Shown here: piece by piece, positions 24,875 to 33,852 of the stretch
Layout of the letters: the number at the start of each line of letters is the position of its first letter
Position numbering within the stretch: the first letter of the stretch is position 1
NCBI RefSeq assembly: GCF_001905005.1
Contig: NZ_LWKZ01000025.1
Span: 62,001-126,000 of the forward strand
Source: Streptomyces sp. CB02923
GTDB lineage: Bacteria > Actinomycetota > Actinomycetes > Streptomycetales > Streptomycetaceae
Length of the DNA: 64,000 bases
Direction: 5' to 3'
The notes under the pieces: generated by a model
The model's database searches: none
What the model saw: the letters and a program-made list of their open reading frames with translations, nothing else
What the model was told of the DNA's origin: nothing
Made by a program: the position numbers and the translations under genes

Positions 24875-26743
24875 ATGACTGACGAGACCACCAACGCCAA
24901 CACTGACGCTTCCGGGGCGGGCGCCCCGGGGACGGCCGGTTCGCCCGGAGCCGCGCCGGACTGGGAGAAGCGCTTCCGGGCACCGCGGGTCAGCCTGCCC
25001 GAGTGGGCCGAGGACGCCCCCGACCGCTCGCTGTTCGTCTCCAACGCCACGGGCACCTTCGAGCTGTACACCTGGGACCGGGCGAGCGGCGAGCAGCGGC
25101 AGGCCACGGCCCGGCCGAACGGCACGACGGACGGCACCCTGACGCCGGACGGCGAGTGGATCTGGTGGTTCTCGGACACCGACGGGGACGAGTTCGGCGT
25201 CTGGAAGCGGCAGCCGTTCGGCGGCGGCGAGGACGAGCCGGCCGCGCCGGGCCTGGAGGCCTCGTACCCGGCGGGCCTGGCGCTCGGCCGGGACGGCACG
25301 TCGGTGATCGGCCGCTCCACGGACGAGGACGGCACCACCATCCATGTCGTACGGCCGGGGCAGCCGCCCGTGGAGATCTACCGGCACCGCGAGTCGGCGG
25401 GCGTGGGCGCCCTGTCGCACGACGGGTCGCTGATCGCCCTCGAGCACACCGAGCACGGTGACGCGATGCACTCCGCGATCCGGGTGGTGCGGCCGGACGG
25501 CTCGACGGTCGCCGAGCTGGACGACACCAAGGGCGGCACCGAGGAGCTGGGCCTGTCGGTGATGGGCTTCGCGCCGGTGGACGGGGACGCGCGGCTGCTG
25601 GTGGGGCACCAGCGGCGGGGCCGCTGGGAGCCGATGATCTGGGATCCGCTGTCGGGCGAGGAGAGCGCCCTGGACATCGACCTGCCGGGTGACGTGGCCG
25701 CCGACTGGTATCCGGACGGTGCCGCGCTGCTGGTGGAGCACGAGTTCCGGGCGCGCGCCGAGCTGTGGCGCTACGAGCCGCTGACCCGGGCCCTGACCCG
25801 CGTCGAGACGCCTGCCGGGACGGTCGCCGGGGCGACGGCGCGGCCGGACGGCTCGGTGGAGTTCCTCTGGTCGTCGGCCGCGCAGCCGCCGGAGGTGCGC
25901 TCGACGAGCGGGCAGGTCGTCCTCGACGCGCCCGGGATGAAGGCGCCGGGCTCGGTGCCGGTGACCGACGCGTGGGTGGAGGGCCCCGGCGGGACCGTCC
26001 ACGCGCTGGTGCAGCAGCCGGCCGGGGCCGGCCCGTTCCCGACGGTCTTCGAGATCCACGGCGGCCCGACGTGGCACGACAGCGACGCTTTCGCGTCCGC
26101 GCCCGCGGCGTGGGTGGACCACGGCTTCGCCGTGGTGCGGGTGAACTACCGCGGCTCGACCGGTTACGGCCGGGAGTGGACGGACGCCCTCAAGCACCGC
26201 GTCGGGCTGATCGAGCTGGAGGACATCGCGGCGGTGCGGGAGTGGGCCGTCTCCTCCGGGCTGGCCGACCCGGAGCGGCTGGTGCTGTCCGGCGGTTCGT
26301 GGGGCGGCTACCTGACGCTGCTCGGGCTGGGCACCCAGCCGCAGGCGTGGGCGCTGGGCCTGGCGGCGGTCCCGGTGGCGGACTACGTCACCGCGTACCA
26401 CGACGAGATGGAAGCCCTGAAGGCGATGGACCGCACGCTGCTGGGCGGGACGCCGGAGGAGGTGCCGGAGCGCTTCGAGGCGTCGTCGCCGCTGACGTAC
26501 GTGGACGCGGTGCGCGCGCCGGTCTACATCTCCGCCGGGGTCAACGACCCCCGCTGCCCCATCCGCCAGGTGGAGAACTATGTCGACCGCCTGAAGGAGC
26601 GCGGCCACCCGCACGAGGTCTACCGCTACGACGCCGGACACGGCTCGCTGGTCGTCGAGGAACGCATCAAGCAGGTCCGCATGGAGCTGGACTTCACACG
26701 GCGGTACCTGGGGATGGGGGGCGACGGCGAACTGAAGCAGTAA
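24875..26743 (+). CDS. S9 family peptidase (prolyl oligopeptidase/acyl-peptide hydrolase type)
   Basis: A 622-residue cytosolic serine peptidase starting MTDETTNANTDASGAGAPGT. A seven-bladed WD-like propeller occupies about residues 50-370 (SLFVSNATGTFELYTWDR, GTLTPDGEWIWWFSDTDGDE). The C-terminal alpha/beta hydrolase domain has the nucleophile in LVLSGGSWGGYLTLLG, the acid in SAGVNDPRCPIRQ and the His in DAGHGSLVVEER. It cleaves short peptides or N-acylated residues. The ATG at 24875 is chosen over the long upstream open frame, which overlaps the methyltransferase on the other strand. Confidence 0.93.
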   Translation: MTDETTNANTDASGAGAPGTAGSPGAAPDWEKRFRAPRVSLPEWAEDAPDRSLFVSNATGTFELYTWDRASGEQRQATARPNGTTDGTLTPDGEWIWWFSDTDGDEFGVWKRQPFGGGEDEPAAPGLEASYPAGLALGRDGTSVIGRSTDEDGTTIHVVRPGQPPVEIYRHRESAGVGALSHDGSLIALEHTEHGDAMHSAIRVVRPDGSTVAELDDTKGGTEELGLSVMGFAPVDGDARLLVGHQRRGRWEPMIWDPLSGEESALDIDLPGDVAADWYPDGAALLVEHEFRARAELWRYEPLTRALTRVETPAGTVAGATARPDGSVEFLWSSAAQPPEVRSTSGQVVLDAPGMKAPGSVPVTDAWVEGPGGTVHALVQQPAGAGPFPTVFEIHGGPTWHDSDAFASAPAAWVDHGFAVVRVNYRGSTGYGREWTDALKHRVGLIELEDIAAVREWAVSSGLADPERLVLSGGSWGGYLTLLGLGTQPQAWALGLAAVPVADYVTAYHDEMEALKAMDRTLLGGTPEEVPERFEASSPLTYVDAVRAPVYISAGVNDPRCPIRQVENYVDRLKERGHPHEVYRYDAGHGSLVVEERIKQVRMELDFTRRYLGMGGDGELKQ

Positions 26744-26749
26744 CGATCG

Positions 26750-26915
26750 GCGGGGGGTGGGGGTGGGGCGGGGCGGGGGGGGAGGCCACCAGAGCGTCGC
26801 GTGGGCCCGGCCCGGCCCGCCCGACCCCCGGCCCTTCCCCCCCTCGGCCCCGGTCCTTACCCCCGCCCCCGCCCTTGCCCCCGCCCTTGCCCCCGTCCCC
26901 GCCCTATGTCCCCCG
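26750..26915. repeat. G-run then C-run low-complexity stretch
   Basis: A run of G-clusters (26750-26785) is followed by C-clusters including cccccgcccttg copies (26840-26905). Read as RNA these could pair into a long imperfect hairpin between the peptidase and pentapeptide genes. No coding signal. Confidence 0.5.
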
Positions 26916-27006
26916 TCACTCCCTCCCGTCCGGGAGAATGGGGGTTCGTACGTGGAGCGGAGCGGGGGGACACTCCCGCTCGTCTTGTGGCAGGAGAGCA
27001 TTCGCG

Positions 27007-27843
27007 GTGTCCCAGAAGCACGAAGCCCCCTCGGCCGGCGGCGACCGCCTCGGCCTGCAGGCCGACTGCGGCAGTTGCTTCGGCCTGTGCTGCGTCGCGC
27101 TGCCCTTCGCCGCCTCCGCCGACTTCGCGGTCGACAAACCCGCAGGCAAGCCGTGCTCGAATCTCCAGAAGGATTTCAGCTGCGGCATCCATGCCCGCCT
27201 CCGCGACAAGGGCTTCTCCGGCTGTACGGTCTTCGACTGCTTCGGCGCGGGCCAGAAGGTCTCCCAGGTCACCTTCGGCGGTACGGACTGGCGCAGCGCT
27301 CCGGGCACCGCGCGGCAGATGTTCGACGTGTTCCCCGTGATGCGCCAGCTCCACGAGCTGCTCTGGTACCTGACCGAGGCGCTGGCGCTGCCTTCCGCCC
27401 GCCCCATCCACAAGGATCTCCGCCGCGCGCTCAAGGAGACCGACCGGCTGACCCGCGGCAGCGCCGACGCGCTCGCCGAGGTGGACGTCCCCGCCGTACG
27501 GCAGGACGTCAACGCCCTGCTGCTGCGCACCAGCGAACTCGTACGGGCCACCGTTCCCGGCCGCAAGAAGAACCACCGGGGAGCCGACCTGATCGGCGCC
27601 CGGCTCAAGGGGGCCGACCTGCGCGGCGCCAACCTGCGCGGCGCCTACCTGATCGCCGCCGACCTCAAGGGCGCCGATCTGCGGACCGCCGACCTGATCG
27701 GTGTGGACTTCCGTGACGCGGATCTGAGCGGCGCCGACCTCACCGGCAGCATCTTCCTCACCCAGGCCCAGCTGAACGCGGCCAAGGGCGACGCGGAGAC
27801 CAAGCTGCCCCCGGCTCTCAGTCGGCCCACCCACTGGAAGTAG
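27007..27843 (+). CDS. Pentapeptide-repeat protein with Cys-rich head
   Basis: A 278-residue protein from a GTG at 27007 with GGCAGGAGAG upstream. The N-terminal 85 residues carry a cysteine cluster (CGSCFGLCC, then single Cys residues in GKPCSNL, FSCGIH, SGCTVFDCFG) that could bind zinc or an iron-sulfur cluster. A helical middle part (about 100-180) leads to a C-terminal pentapeptide-repeat helix (GADLIGARLKGADLRGANL), about 11 coils. Pentapeptide-repeat proteins can mimic DNA, but this Cys-rich subtype has no known role. Longer in-frame sequence upstream is antisense-like and rejected. Confidence 0.85.
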   Translation: MSQKHEAPSAGGDRLGLQADCGSCFGLCCVALPFAASADFAVDKPAGKPCSNLQKDFSCGIHARLRDKGFSGCTVFDCFGAGQKVSQVTFGGTDWRSAPGTARQMFDVFPVMRQLHELLWYLTEALALPSARPIHKDLRRALKETDRLTRGSADALAEVDVPAVRQDVNALLLRTSELVRATVPGRKKNHRGADLIGARLKGADLRGANLRGAYLIAADLKGADLRTADLIGVDFRDADLSGADLTGSIFLTQAQLNAAKGDAETKLPPALSRPTHWK

Positions 27844-27907
27844 GGGGCAGGGGTACAGGGAGGGATAGGGGCAAGGGCAGGAGTCAGGGCAGCGGGGGTC
27901 AGACGGT

Positions 27908-28909
27908 TCAGGGCCGCGATACGGTGCCGGCGCTGTCCTCGGAGGCACCGGCTTCCCCGGAGGCACCGGCTTCCTCAGCATTCTGCCCCGCAGCCTTCGG
28001 CCCCGCAGCCTTCGGCTCCTCGGACTTCCGCCCTTCGGACTTCCGCCCCTCGCCCGATCGACCCTCGCCCGATCGACCCTCGGCCGATCGCCCCTCGGCC
28101 GGTGTCTCCGCCGGTGTCTCGGCCGATTCCTCCGCCGGGACCAGCCCCAGCGCCACGTCCTTGGCCGCCTCCGCCTCCCGGCGGAAGAGCCGGAACCACA
28201 TGAAGATCACGAACCCGGCGAACACGAACCATTCCCCGGTGTACCCCAGGTTCTGGAACGCCTTCAGGTCCAGCCCGCTGCCCTCCGCCGCGACCGGCGG
28301 CACGGCCACCAGCGGCGCCTGGGCCTTGGTCACGGTGATCCAGGCGTCGTACACGTCGTACGGCACGATGTTGACCAGCGACGCCGCGCTGATCATGCCG
28401 AGCTGTCCGGACGGCAGGCCGCCGCCCGCGTGCACCCCGTCGGTGCCCTGGTTCTCCGACGCCTGCAGCGCCCCGGTGACCGTCACGTCGCCGTTCGGCG
28501 GCGCGGGCACCTTCGCCTTGGCGCCCGGCGCGTCGACGTCTCCGGGCAGCCAGCCCCGTACGACCGGCAGGGCCTTGCCGCCGTCCGTGCGCAGCAGCGT
28601 CAGCACGTAGAAGCCGGGCCGTTCATCGAGCCGGCGGTCCGGTACGAGCAGTTGGTGCCCGGTGTCGTAGCGGCCGGTGGCGGTGGCCTGGCGGCCGGAG
28701 GTGACCTTGTCCACCGGCAGCAGCTCGTCCAGCGGCCGGGCGGCCGCGGCCTTCGCCTCGGCGGACCGGTCCTCCTGCTGGTGGTGCGTGTCGACGCGGT
28801 CCTCGAAGCGGCTCAGCTGCCAGCTGCCCATGAAGATGCAGAAAGGGATCGCCAGTACGGCGAAGACGTTGATTCCCCACCACCGCGGGGTCAGCAGGAA
28901 CCGGTACAC
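27908..28909 (-). CDS. SURF1-family cytochrome oxidase assembly protein
   Basis: A 333-residue protein from a GTG at 28909 (MYRFLLTPRWWGINVFAVLA). Two membrane helices, near residues 12-30 and 215-235 (WFVFAGFVIFMWFRLFRR), flank a periplasmic-side domain with ATGRYDTGHQLLVPDRR and LPVVRGWLPGD, as in SURF1/Shy1. SURF1 helps insert haem a into oxidase subunit I at the membrane. The C-terminal about 85 residues are repetitive Glu/Gly/Arg/Ser/Ala (EGRSGEGRSGEGRKSEG), encoded by short tandem DNA repeats around 28000-28110. It is not adjacent to the ctaD copy at 13.2-15.0 kb. Confidence 0.88.
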   Translation of the reverse strand: MYRFLLTPRWWGINVFAVLAIPFCIFMGSWQLSRFEDRVDTHHQQEDRSAEAKAAAARPLDELLPVDKVTSGRQATATGRYDTGHQLLVPDRRLDERPGFYVLTLLRTDGGKALPVVRGWLPGDVDAPGAKAKVPAPPNGDVTVTGALQASENQGTDGVHAGGGLPSGQLGMISAASLVNIVPYDVYDAWITVTKAQAPLVAVPPVAAEGSGLDLKAFQNLGYTGEWFVFAGFVIFMWFRLFRREAEAAKDVALGLVPAEESAETPAETPAEGRSAEGRSGEGRSGEGRKSEGRKSEEPKAAGPKAAGQNAEEAGASGEAGASEDSAGTVSRP

Positions 28910-29004
28910 AGGGCCAACGGTACGGGGAGCGCTGTCCGGCCCGGACGGCGGGGCCGGGCCGCCAGGGCACTTCTGATGGATCTCCGCGGCATCGCCGCCG
29001 ACCG

Positions 29005-30258
29005 TCACTGCGTCGGCAGGGCCTCGGTGCGGTAGACCGTTCCGGCGCAGGCCTCCGGGATCTTGGCGTCCGCCGCCGCGGGCTGACCGGCCTCCGGCGT
29101 GTGGTTGAGCACGACGCTGCCCGGCGGGTTGGAGCCGCCGCTGCCCGGGGACCCGTCGTCGCCGCCGGCCTGGCCGCCACCCGTGGTGCTCCCGCCACCG
29201 CCCTCGCCGGAGGACGATGACGAAGCGCCCGGCGACGTCTCACCGGGTGCCTTGGAAGGCAACGGGCTCGGCGACGGGGGCGGCGCGGAGCAGCCGGTCG
29301 TACCGCCGCCCTCCTTCGGGACCCACGCGAACTTGACCTCGTACGCCTGGCCCGGCTTGAGCACCAGCTGGTCCGGGGTCGTGATCGGGTCGGGCAGGCC
29401 GGGGGCCGCGTCGCCCGCCGTGTGGTCGACGACACTGACGCGCGAGCTGTCCGTACCGCCCTGGGCGAGTACGCCGACCTCGCCGCCGCCCTCGACCGAG
29501 CACGCGGAGTCGGAGGTGTTCACCACCCGGAACGAGCCGTAGACGCGGCCCGCCGAGTCGGCGGGGCCGACCGAGCTGACACCGTTGCCAAGCTGGGTGC
29601 GCGAACAGGCGGGCGAGGTGACGTCCATCGTCCCGGACGGGTAGGGCGCCGTGCCGGTGCTCGTGCCGGGCGGCTTGCCGTTCTTGTCCGGGCCCTTGCC
29701 GGGACCGGTGGGCCTGCCCTCTTCGCCGGCCTTCTTGCCGCCGTGCCCGGCGGGCGGCTTGCCGCTGTGCTCCGTGCCCTCGCCGTGCGTGCCCTCGGTG
29801 CTGCTGCCCGGTGTGCGCTGCGTACTGGCGGCGTTGGCGGGGCGGTCCTCGGGGCCGTCGGCGAAGTCGGCCACATGCACCATCGCGGGGATGGACGTGC
29901 CGCCGAGCAGGATGGCCGCGGCAGCGCCGACCACGGCGTGGCGGCGGCGCCGTCGCCGGGCCGGGACCGCGCGGCGCAGCTGTTCGAGCGAGTCGGGGGC
30001 GGGTTCCAGGTCGTCGACGACGGAGTGCAGCAGCCGCCGCAACTCGTCCTCGCCGGTGGCGCCGCCGGTACCGGCGTCCTGGCCGTCCGGGCTGCTTTGG
30101 CCGTCCGGGCTGTTCGGGCCGTCCCGGCCGTCCGGGCCGTCCTGCGGGTCGTGCCGGTCCTTCGGGTTCTGCGAGTCCTGTCGGTCCTGCGAGTCCTGTC
30201 GGTCCTGCGGGTCGTACGGATCCTGCGGGTCGTACGGGCCGAACTGCTTGCCACTCAT
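29005..30258 (-). CDS. Repeat-rich membrane protein coupled to the sigma factor; possible anti-sigma
   Basis: A 417-residue protein starting MSGKQFGPYDPQDPYDPQD. The N-terminal 55 residues are Asp/Gln/Pro repeats. Next comes a helical segment DELRRLLHSVVDDLEPAPDS, an Arg-run and one membrane helix (AVVGAAAAILLGG). The outer part is low-complexity Gly/Pro/Ser with a beta-rich core (CSRTQLGNGVSSVGP, YGSFRVVNTSDSACSVEGG) that looks like an Ig-like domain. The ATG overlaps the sigma stop (ATGA), so the two are co-translated. The order sigma then single-pass protein with a short cytosolic helical part suggests an anti-sigma-like partner, but no zinc anti-sigma motif is seen. Confidence 0.7.
   Translation of the reverse strand: MSGKQFGPYDPQDPYDPQDRQDSQDRQDSQNPKDRHDPQDGPDGRDGPNSPDGQSSPDGQDAGTGGATGEDELRRLLHSVVDDLEPAPDSLEQLRRAVPARRRRRRHAVVGAAAAILLGGTSIPAMVHVADFADGPEDRPANAASTQRTPGSSTEGTHGEGTEHSGKPPAGHGGKKAGEEGRPTGPGKGPDKNGKPPGTSTGTAPYPSGTMDVTSPACSRTQLGNGVSSVGPADSAGRVYGSFRVVNTSDSACSVEGGGEVGVLAQGGTDSSRVSVVDHTAGDAAPGLPDPITTPDQLVLKPGQAYEVKFAWVPKEGGGTTGCSAPPPSPSPLPSKAPGETSPGASSSSSGEGGGGSTTGGGQAGGDDGSPGSGGSNPPGSVVLNHTPEAGQPAAADAKIPEACAGTVYRTEALPTQ
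30135..30245. repeat. Tandem repeats encoding the Asp/Gln/Pro-rich N-terminus
   Basis: Units such as gtcctgcgagtcctgtcg repeat within the 5' end of the coupled membrane protein gene and translate to DRQDSQ and DPQDPY repeats. Confidence 0.75.
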
Positions 30259-30917
30259 GCGGGAGCCTCCATGGCGACGCGCAGCGCCGCGATACCCCGT
30301 GAGCCGTACGCCTTCACCGAACCGAGCGATATCCCCAACGTCTCGGCGACCTGGGCCTCGGTCATGTCCGCGAAGTACCGCAGGACCAGGACCTCGCGCT
30401 GGCGACGCTGCAACCCCCGCATCGCCTTGATCAATTGGTCGCGCTCCAGGAGGTCGTACGCGCCTTCCTCGGCGCTCGCCATGTCGGGCATCGGCTTGGA
30501 GAGCAGCTTCAGTCCGAGAATGCGGCGGCGCAGCGCCGAACGGGAGAGATTGACGACTGTCTGGCGCAGATAGGCGAGGGTCTTCTCGGGATCGCGCACC
30601 CGGCCCCGGGCGGAGTGCACCCGGATGAAGGCTTCCTGGACGACGTCCTCGCACGAGGCGGTGTCGTCCAGCAGCAGCGCGGCCAGGCCCAGCAGTGATC
30701 GGTAGTGCGCGCGGTAGGTCTCGGTGAGATGGTCGACAGTCGTGCCCGCAGCCATCGCGTCGTCAGTGTCCCCACGCTGAGAGGAGATCTGCGCGGGCTG
30801 CGCGGCGGGCCACGGGGCGATCACCGGCATACCCCCGGGCATGCGGGGCCGCAACGGCCGCACTGCCGTGCCGCCGGAGCCCCCTGGGGCAATCGCGATA
30901 CCGAATACCTCTGCCAC
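30255..30917 (-). CDS. ECF RNA polymerase sigma factor
   Basis: A 220-residue protein. Region 2 reads YRSLLGLAALLLDDTASCEDVVQEAFIRVH and region 4 reads GLQRRQREVLVLRYFADMTEAQVAETLGIS (shown in part: VLVLRYFADMTEAQVAETLG), ending KAYGSRGIAALRVAMEAP, as in the SigE-type group 4 sigma factors of actinomycetes. The start used (30917) adds a flexible about 55-residue head; internal Mets near residues 26, 30 and 54 are alternatives. It is translationally coupled to the downstream membrane protein and lies upstream of the asd-ask pair on the same strand, a conserved arrangement in streptomycetes as I recall it. Confidence 0.9.
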   Translation of the reverse strand: MAEVFGIAIAPGGSGGTAVRPLRPRMPGGMPVIAPWPAAQPAQISSQRGDTDDAMAAGTTVDHLTETYRAHYRSLLGLAALLLDDTASCEDVVQEAFIRVHSARGRVRDPEKTLAYLRQTVVNLSRSALRRRILGLKLLSKPMPDMASAEEGAYDLLERDQLIKAMRGLQRRQREVLVLRYFADMTEAQVAETLGISLGSVKAYGSRGIAALRVAMEAPA

Positions 30918-31441
30918 GCCTGTTGGACACGCTTCCCCCCATCAGGGTTGTACGCGCACGACACCGTCTTTGACGGCGGGTCAAATGCCCTCATGCGTAC
31001 CAGCTCTTCCCCAATACCCCATTTGTCCCGCAGGTCCCTGGACACCCTTGAGGGCGGCCACAAAGACGCCCCCCGCCCAACTACCGGTTGCAGTAAGGGG
31101 GGAGCGAATAGTCGAACACGGCGTCGGGCCAGTTCAAGTGGTTTGGACCAACGAGTCGCTCACAGGACCTTCACACAACTCACAAGGTATCCCCTGAGCG
31201 GATCAGCGGCAGCACCAATCGGGTCAGTACCCGCCCCAAAATGGCGCCTCTCTGCCAGGAACGACGCTTCCCGGCCATCGAGCGTCGCACACCGGCCCCG
31301 GACACCGCGCGCCGGGCTCCGGGGACCACGTGCCTGGCTCCGGAAACCGCTCGCCGCGCCCCTCATGCCTGCCCCGCCGCCTTCCCCTGTCCTGCCCGTC
31401 CTACCTGTCTTGCCCGTGCTACCTGCCCTGCCCGTCCCGCC
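30918..31441. other. Intergenic region between asd and the sigma gene
   Basis: No convincing gene. The sigma-proximal 250 bases are AT-richer and likely carry its promoter. The asd-proximal end (31384-31440) is a degenerate 10-base repeat (cctgcccgtc-like). Nested ctccgg/ccggag palindromes lie around 31300-31345. Confidence 0.5.
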
Positions 31442-32584
31442 CTACAGCGTCATCTCCGCCGCGACCACCTCGGCGATCTGCGCGGTGTTCAGCGCCGCGC
31501 CCTTGCGCAGGTTGTCCCCGCACACGAAGAGCTCCAGCGCCCGGGGGTCGTCCAGGGCCCGCCGTACCCGCCCGACCCAGGTCGGATCCGTACCGACCAC
31601 GTCGGCGGGCGTGGGGAACTCGCCGGTCTCCGGGTCGTCGCAGACGATGACGCCCGGCGCGGACGCCAGGATCTCGTGCGCCCCGGCGACCGTGACCTCG
31701 TTCTCGAAGCGCGCGTGCACGGTCAGCGAGTGCGTGGTGATCACGGGGACCCGTACACAGGTCGCGCTGACCCGCAGATCGGGCAGCCCCAGGATCTTCC
31801 GCGACTCGTTGCGGACCTTGAGCTCCTCCGAGGACCAGCCGTCCTCCTGGAGGGACCCGGCCCACGGCACGACGTTGAGCGCGACCGGCGCCGGGAACGG
31901 GCCGAGCGTGTCGCCCATGGCCCGCCGTACGTCACCGGGCGCGGTGCCCAGTTCCGTACCGGAGACCGCGGCGAGCTGGGAACGCAGCGCGTCGACGCCG
32001 TCCTTGCCCGCGCCGGAGACGGCCTGGTACGAGGAGACGATCAGCTCGCTGAGCCCGTACTCGGCGTGCAGGGCGCCCAGCGCGACGATCATCGACAGGG
32101 TCGTGCAGTTCGGGTTGGCGACGATGCCGCGCGGGCGGACCCGCGCCGCGTGCGCGTTGACCTCGGGGACCACCAGCGGCACGTCCGGGTCCATCCGGAA
32201 CGCCGCGGAGTTGTCCACGACCACCGCGCCCTTGGCGGCGGCGATCGGCGCCCACTGCGCGGAGACCTCGTCCGGCACGTCGAACATCGCGATGTCGATG
32301 CCGTCGAAGGCTTCCTCGGTCAGCGCGAGGACCTCGACCTCCTCGCCCCGTACGGTCAGCTTGCGGCCAACTGAGCGATGGGGATCCCCCCTGCTCGAAC
32401 GCAGCTGAGAGCTCGGGGGAGAGGCCAGCAGCCGGATCTCGCCCCAGATGTCGGCCCGCTCGGAGAGGATGCCGAGCAGCACCGAGCCGACGGCGCCGGT
32501 GGCGCCGACGACGGCCAGATGCGGCTTACGGGCCGCGCGGTCACCCACGCGACCCGTAGCCGTACCCGAGAAGGGTGTGGTCAT
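31442..32584 (-). CDS. asd: Aspartate-semialdehyde dehydrogenase
   Basis: A 380-residue protein starting MTTPFSGTATGRVGDRAARK. The NADP fold LAVVGATGAVGSVLLGIL is followed by the active-site Cys in GIVANPNCTTLSMIVAL, Gln in SSYQAVSGAG and the catalytic His in RVPVITTHSLTVHARFE. It reduces aspartyl-phosphate to aspartate semialdehyde, feeding lysine, diaminopimelate, threonine and methionine synthesis. Compared with the family, about 13 residues (QLRSSRGDPHRS) are inserted just after RLLASP. They coincide with an in-frame copy of a dispersed hairpin repeat at 32371-32423. Its start overlaps the ask stop (ATGA at 32581-32584). Confidence 0.95.
   Translation of the reverse strand: MTTPFSGTATGRVGDRAARKPHLAVVGATGAVGSVLLGILSERADIWGEIRLLASPPSSQLRSSRGDPHRSVGRKLTVRGEEVEVLALTEEAFDGIDIAMFDVPDEVSAQWAPIAAAKGAVVVDNSAAFRMDPDVPLVVPEVNAHAARVRPRGIVANPNCTTLSMIVALGALHAEYGLSELIVSSYQAVSGAGKDGVDALRSQLAAVSGTELGTAPGDVRRAMGDTLGPFPAPVALNVVPWAGSLQEDGWSSEELKVRNESRKILGLPDLRVSATCVRVPVITTHSLTVHARFENEVTVAGAHEILASAPGVIVCDDPETGEFPTPADVVGTDPTWVGRVRRALDDPRALELFVCGDNLRKGAALNTAQIAEVVAAEMTL
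32371..32423. repeat. Hairpin-type dispersed repeat inserted in frame within asd
   Basis: The sequence gatggggatccccc, then ctgctcgaacgcagctgag, then agctcgggggaga resembles a small hairpin element found scattered in Streptomyces genomes (pattern recalled, not searched). Outer tccccc/ggggga arms are complementary. It adds residues to Asd without breaking the frame. Confidence 0.6.
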
Positions 32585-33852
32585 CGACCGGTGCCGCCGT
32601 ACACCACGGCCTCGTCGCTCTCGCTGTCCAGGCCGAAGGCGCTGTGCACGGCCTGCACGGCTTCCTTGACGTCGTCGGCGCGGGTGACGACCGAGATACG
32701 GATCTCGGATGTCGAGATCAGCTCGATGTTCACGCCCGCGTTGGACAGCGCCTCGAAGAAGGTCGCCGTCACGCCGGGGTTGGTCTTCATACCCGCGCCG
32801 ACCAGCGAGATCTTGGCGATCTGGTCGTCGTAGCGCAGCGAGTCGAAGCCCACCGACGCCTTGGTCCGCTCCAGCGCCGTGACGGCCTTGCGGCCCTCGT
32901 CCTTCGGCAGCGTGAAGGAGATGTCGGTCAGACCCGTCGAGGCGGCCGACACGTTCTGTACGACCATGTCGATGTTGACCTCGGAGTCCGCGATGGCACG
33001 GAAGATCGTCGCCGCCTCGCCCGGCTTGTCCGGAACGCCGACGACCGTGACCTTCGCCTCGGAGGTGTCGTGTGCGACGCCCGAGATGATCGCCTGCTCC
33101 ATGGGCTGGTCCCCTTGCGGTTCGTTGCTGACCCAGGTGCCGCGCAGTCCGGAGAAGGACGAGCGGACGTGGATCGGGATGTTGTAACGGCGGGCGTACT
33201 CGACGCAGCGGTGCAGCAGCACCTTGGAACCGGAGCTGGCCAGCTCCAGCATGTCCTCGAAGGAGATCCAGTCGATCTTCCGGGCCTTCTTCACGACCCG
33301 GGGGTCGGCGGTGAAGACGCCGTCCACGTCGGTGTAGATCTCGCAGACATCCGCGTCCAGCGCCGCGGCCAGTGCGACGGCGGTGGTGTCCGAGCCGCCC
33401 CGCCCCAGCGTGGTGATGTCCTTCTTGTCCTGGGAGACGCCCTGGAAACCGGCGACGATGGCGATGTTGCCCTCGTCCACGGACGTCTTGATGCGGCCCG
33501 GCGTGACATCGATGATCCGTGCTTTGTTGTGCACGGAGTCGGTGATGACACCGGCCTGGCTTCCGGTGAAGGACTGCGCCTCGTGACCGAGGTTTTTGAT
33601 CGCCATCGCCAGCAAGGCCATGGAGATCCGCTCTCCGGCGGTCAGCAGCATGTCGAACTCGCGCCCCGACGGGATCGGGGACACTTCCTGAGCGAGATCG
33701 ATCAGCTCGTCCGTCGTGTCGCCCATCGCGGAGACCACCACAACCACCTGGTTGCCGTTCTTCTTGGCCTCGACGATTCGCTTGGCGACGCGCTTGATGC
33801 CCTCGGCATCCGCAACGGATGAGCCGCCGTACTTCTGCACGACAAGGCCCAC
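32581..33852 (-). CDS. ask: Aspartokinase (alpha subunit, with internal beta start)
   Basis: A 423-residue protein from a GTG at 33852. The kinase domain begins VGLVVQKYGGSSVADAEGIK and includes GRGGSDTTAVALAAALDAD. Two ACT domains occupy about 265-423. It phosphorylates aspartate and is usually feedback-inhibited by lysine plus threonine. An internal ATG at 33102 (MEQAIISGVAHDTSEAKV) is preceded by AAGGGGACC at good spacing and corresponds to the separate beta subunit made from the same gene in related actinomycetes. Ask and Asd genes overlap by four bases. Confidence 0.95.
   Translation of the reverse strand: MGLVVQKYGGSSVADAEGIKRVAKRIVEAKKNGNQVVVVVSAMGDTTDELIDLAQEVSPIPSGREFDMLLTAGERISMALLAMAIKNLGHEAQSFTGSQAGVITDSVHNKARIIDVTPGRIKTSVDEGNIAIVAGFQGVSQDKKDITTLGRGGSDTTAVALAAALDADVCEIYTDVDGVFTADPRVVKKARKIDWISFEDMLELASSGSKVLLHRCVEYARRYNIPIHVRSSFSGLRGTWVSNEPQGDQPMEQAIISGVAHDTSEAKVTVVGVPDKPGEAATIFRAIADSEVNIDMVVQNVSAASTGLTDISFTLPKDEGRKAVTALERTKASVGFDSLRYDDQIAKISLVGAGMKTNPGVTATFFEALSNAGVNIELISTSEIRISVVTRADDVKEAVQAVHSAFGLDSESDEAVVYGGTGR
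33102..33125 (-). promoter_or_regulatory. Internal ribosome binding site for the aspartokinase beta subunit
   Basis: On the minus strand, AAGGGGACCAGCCC precedes the in-frame ATG at 33102. The resulting product would be the C-terminal 173 residues, that is the paired ACT domains. Confidence 0.6.

Noticed and set aside
24815..27001. A 728-residue frame antisense to the S9 peptidase.
   Set aside because: Shadow of a clear enzyme gene; no motifs of its own.
30255..30654. A longer start that would fuse sigma-antisense sequence to the coupled membrane protein.
   Set aside because: The ATGA overlap and the sigma reading frame on the same strand make the ATG at 30258 the only sensible start.
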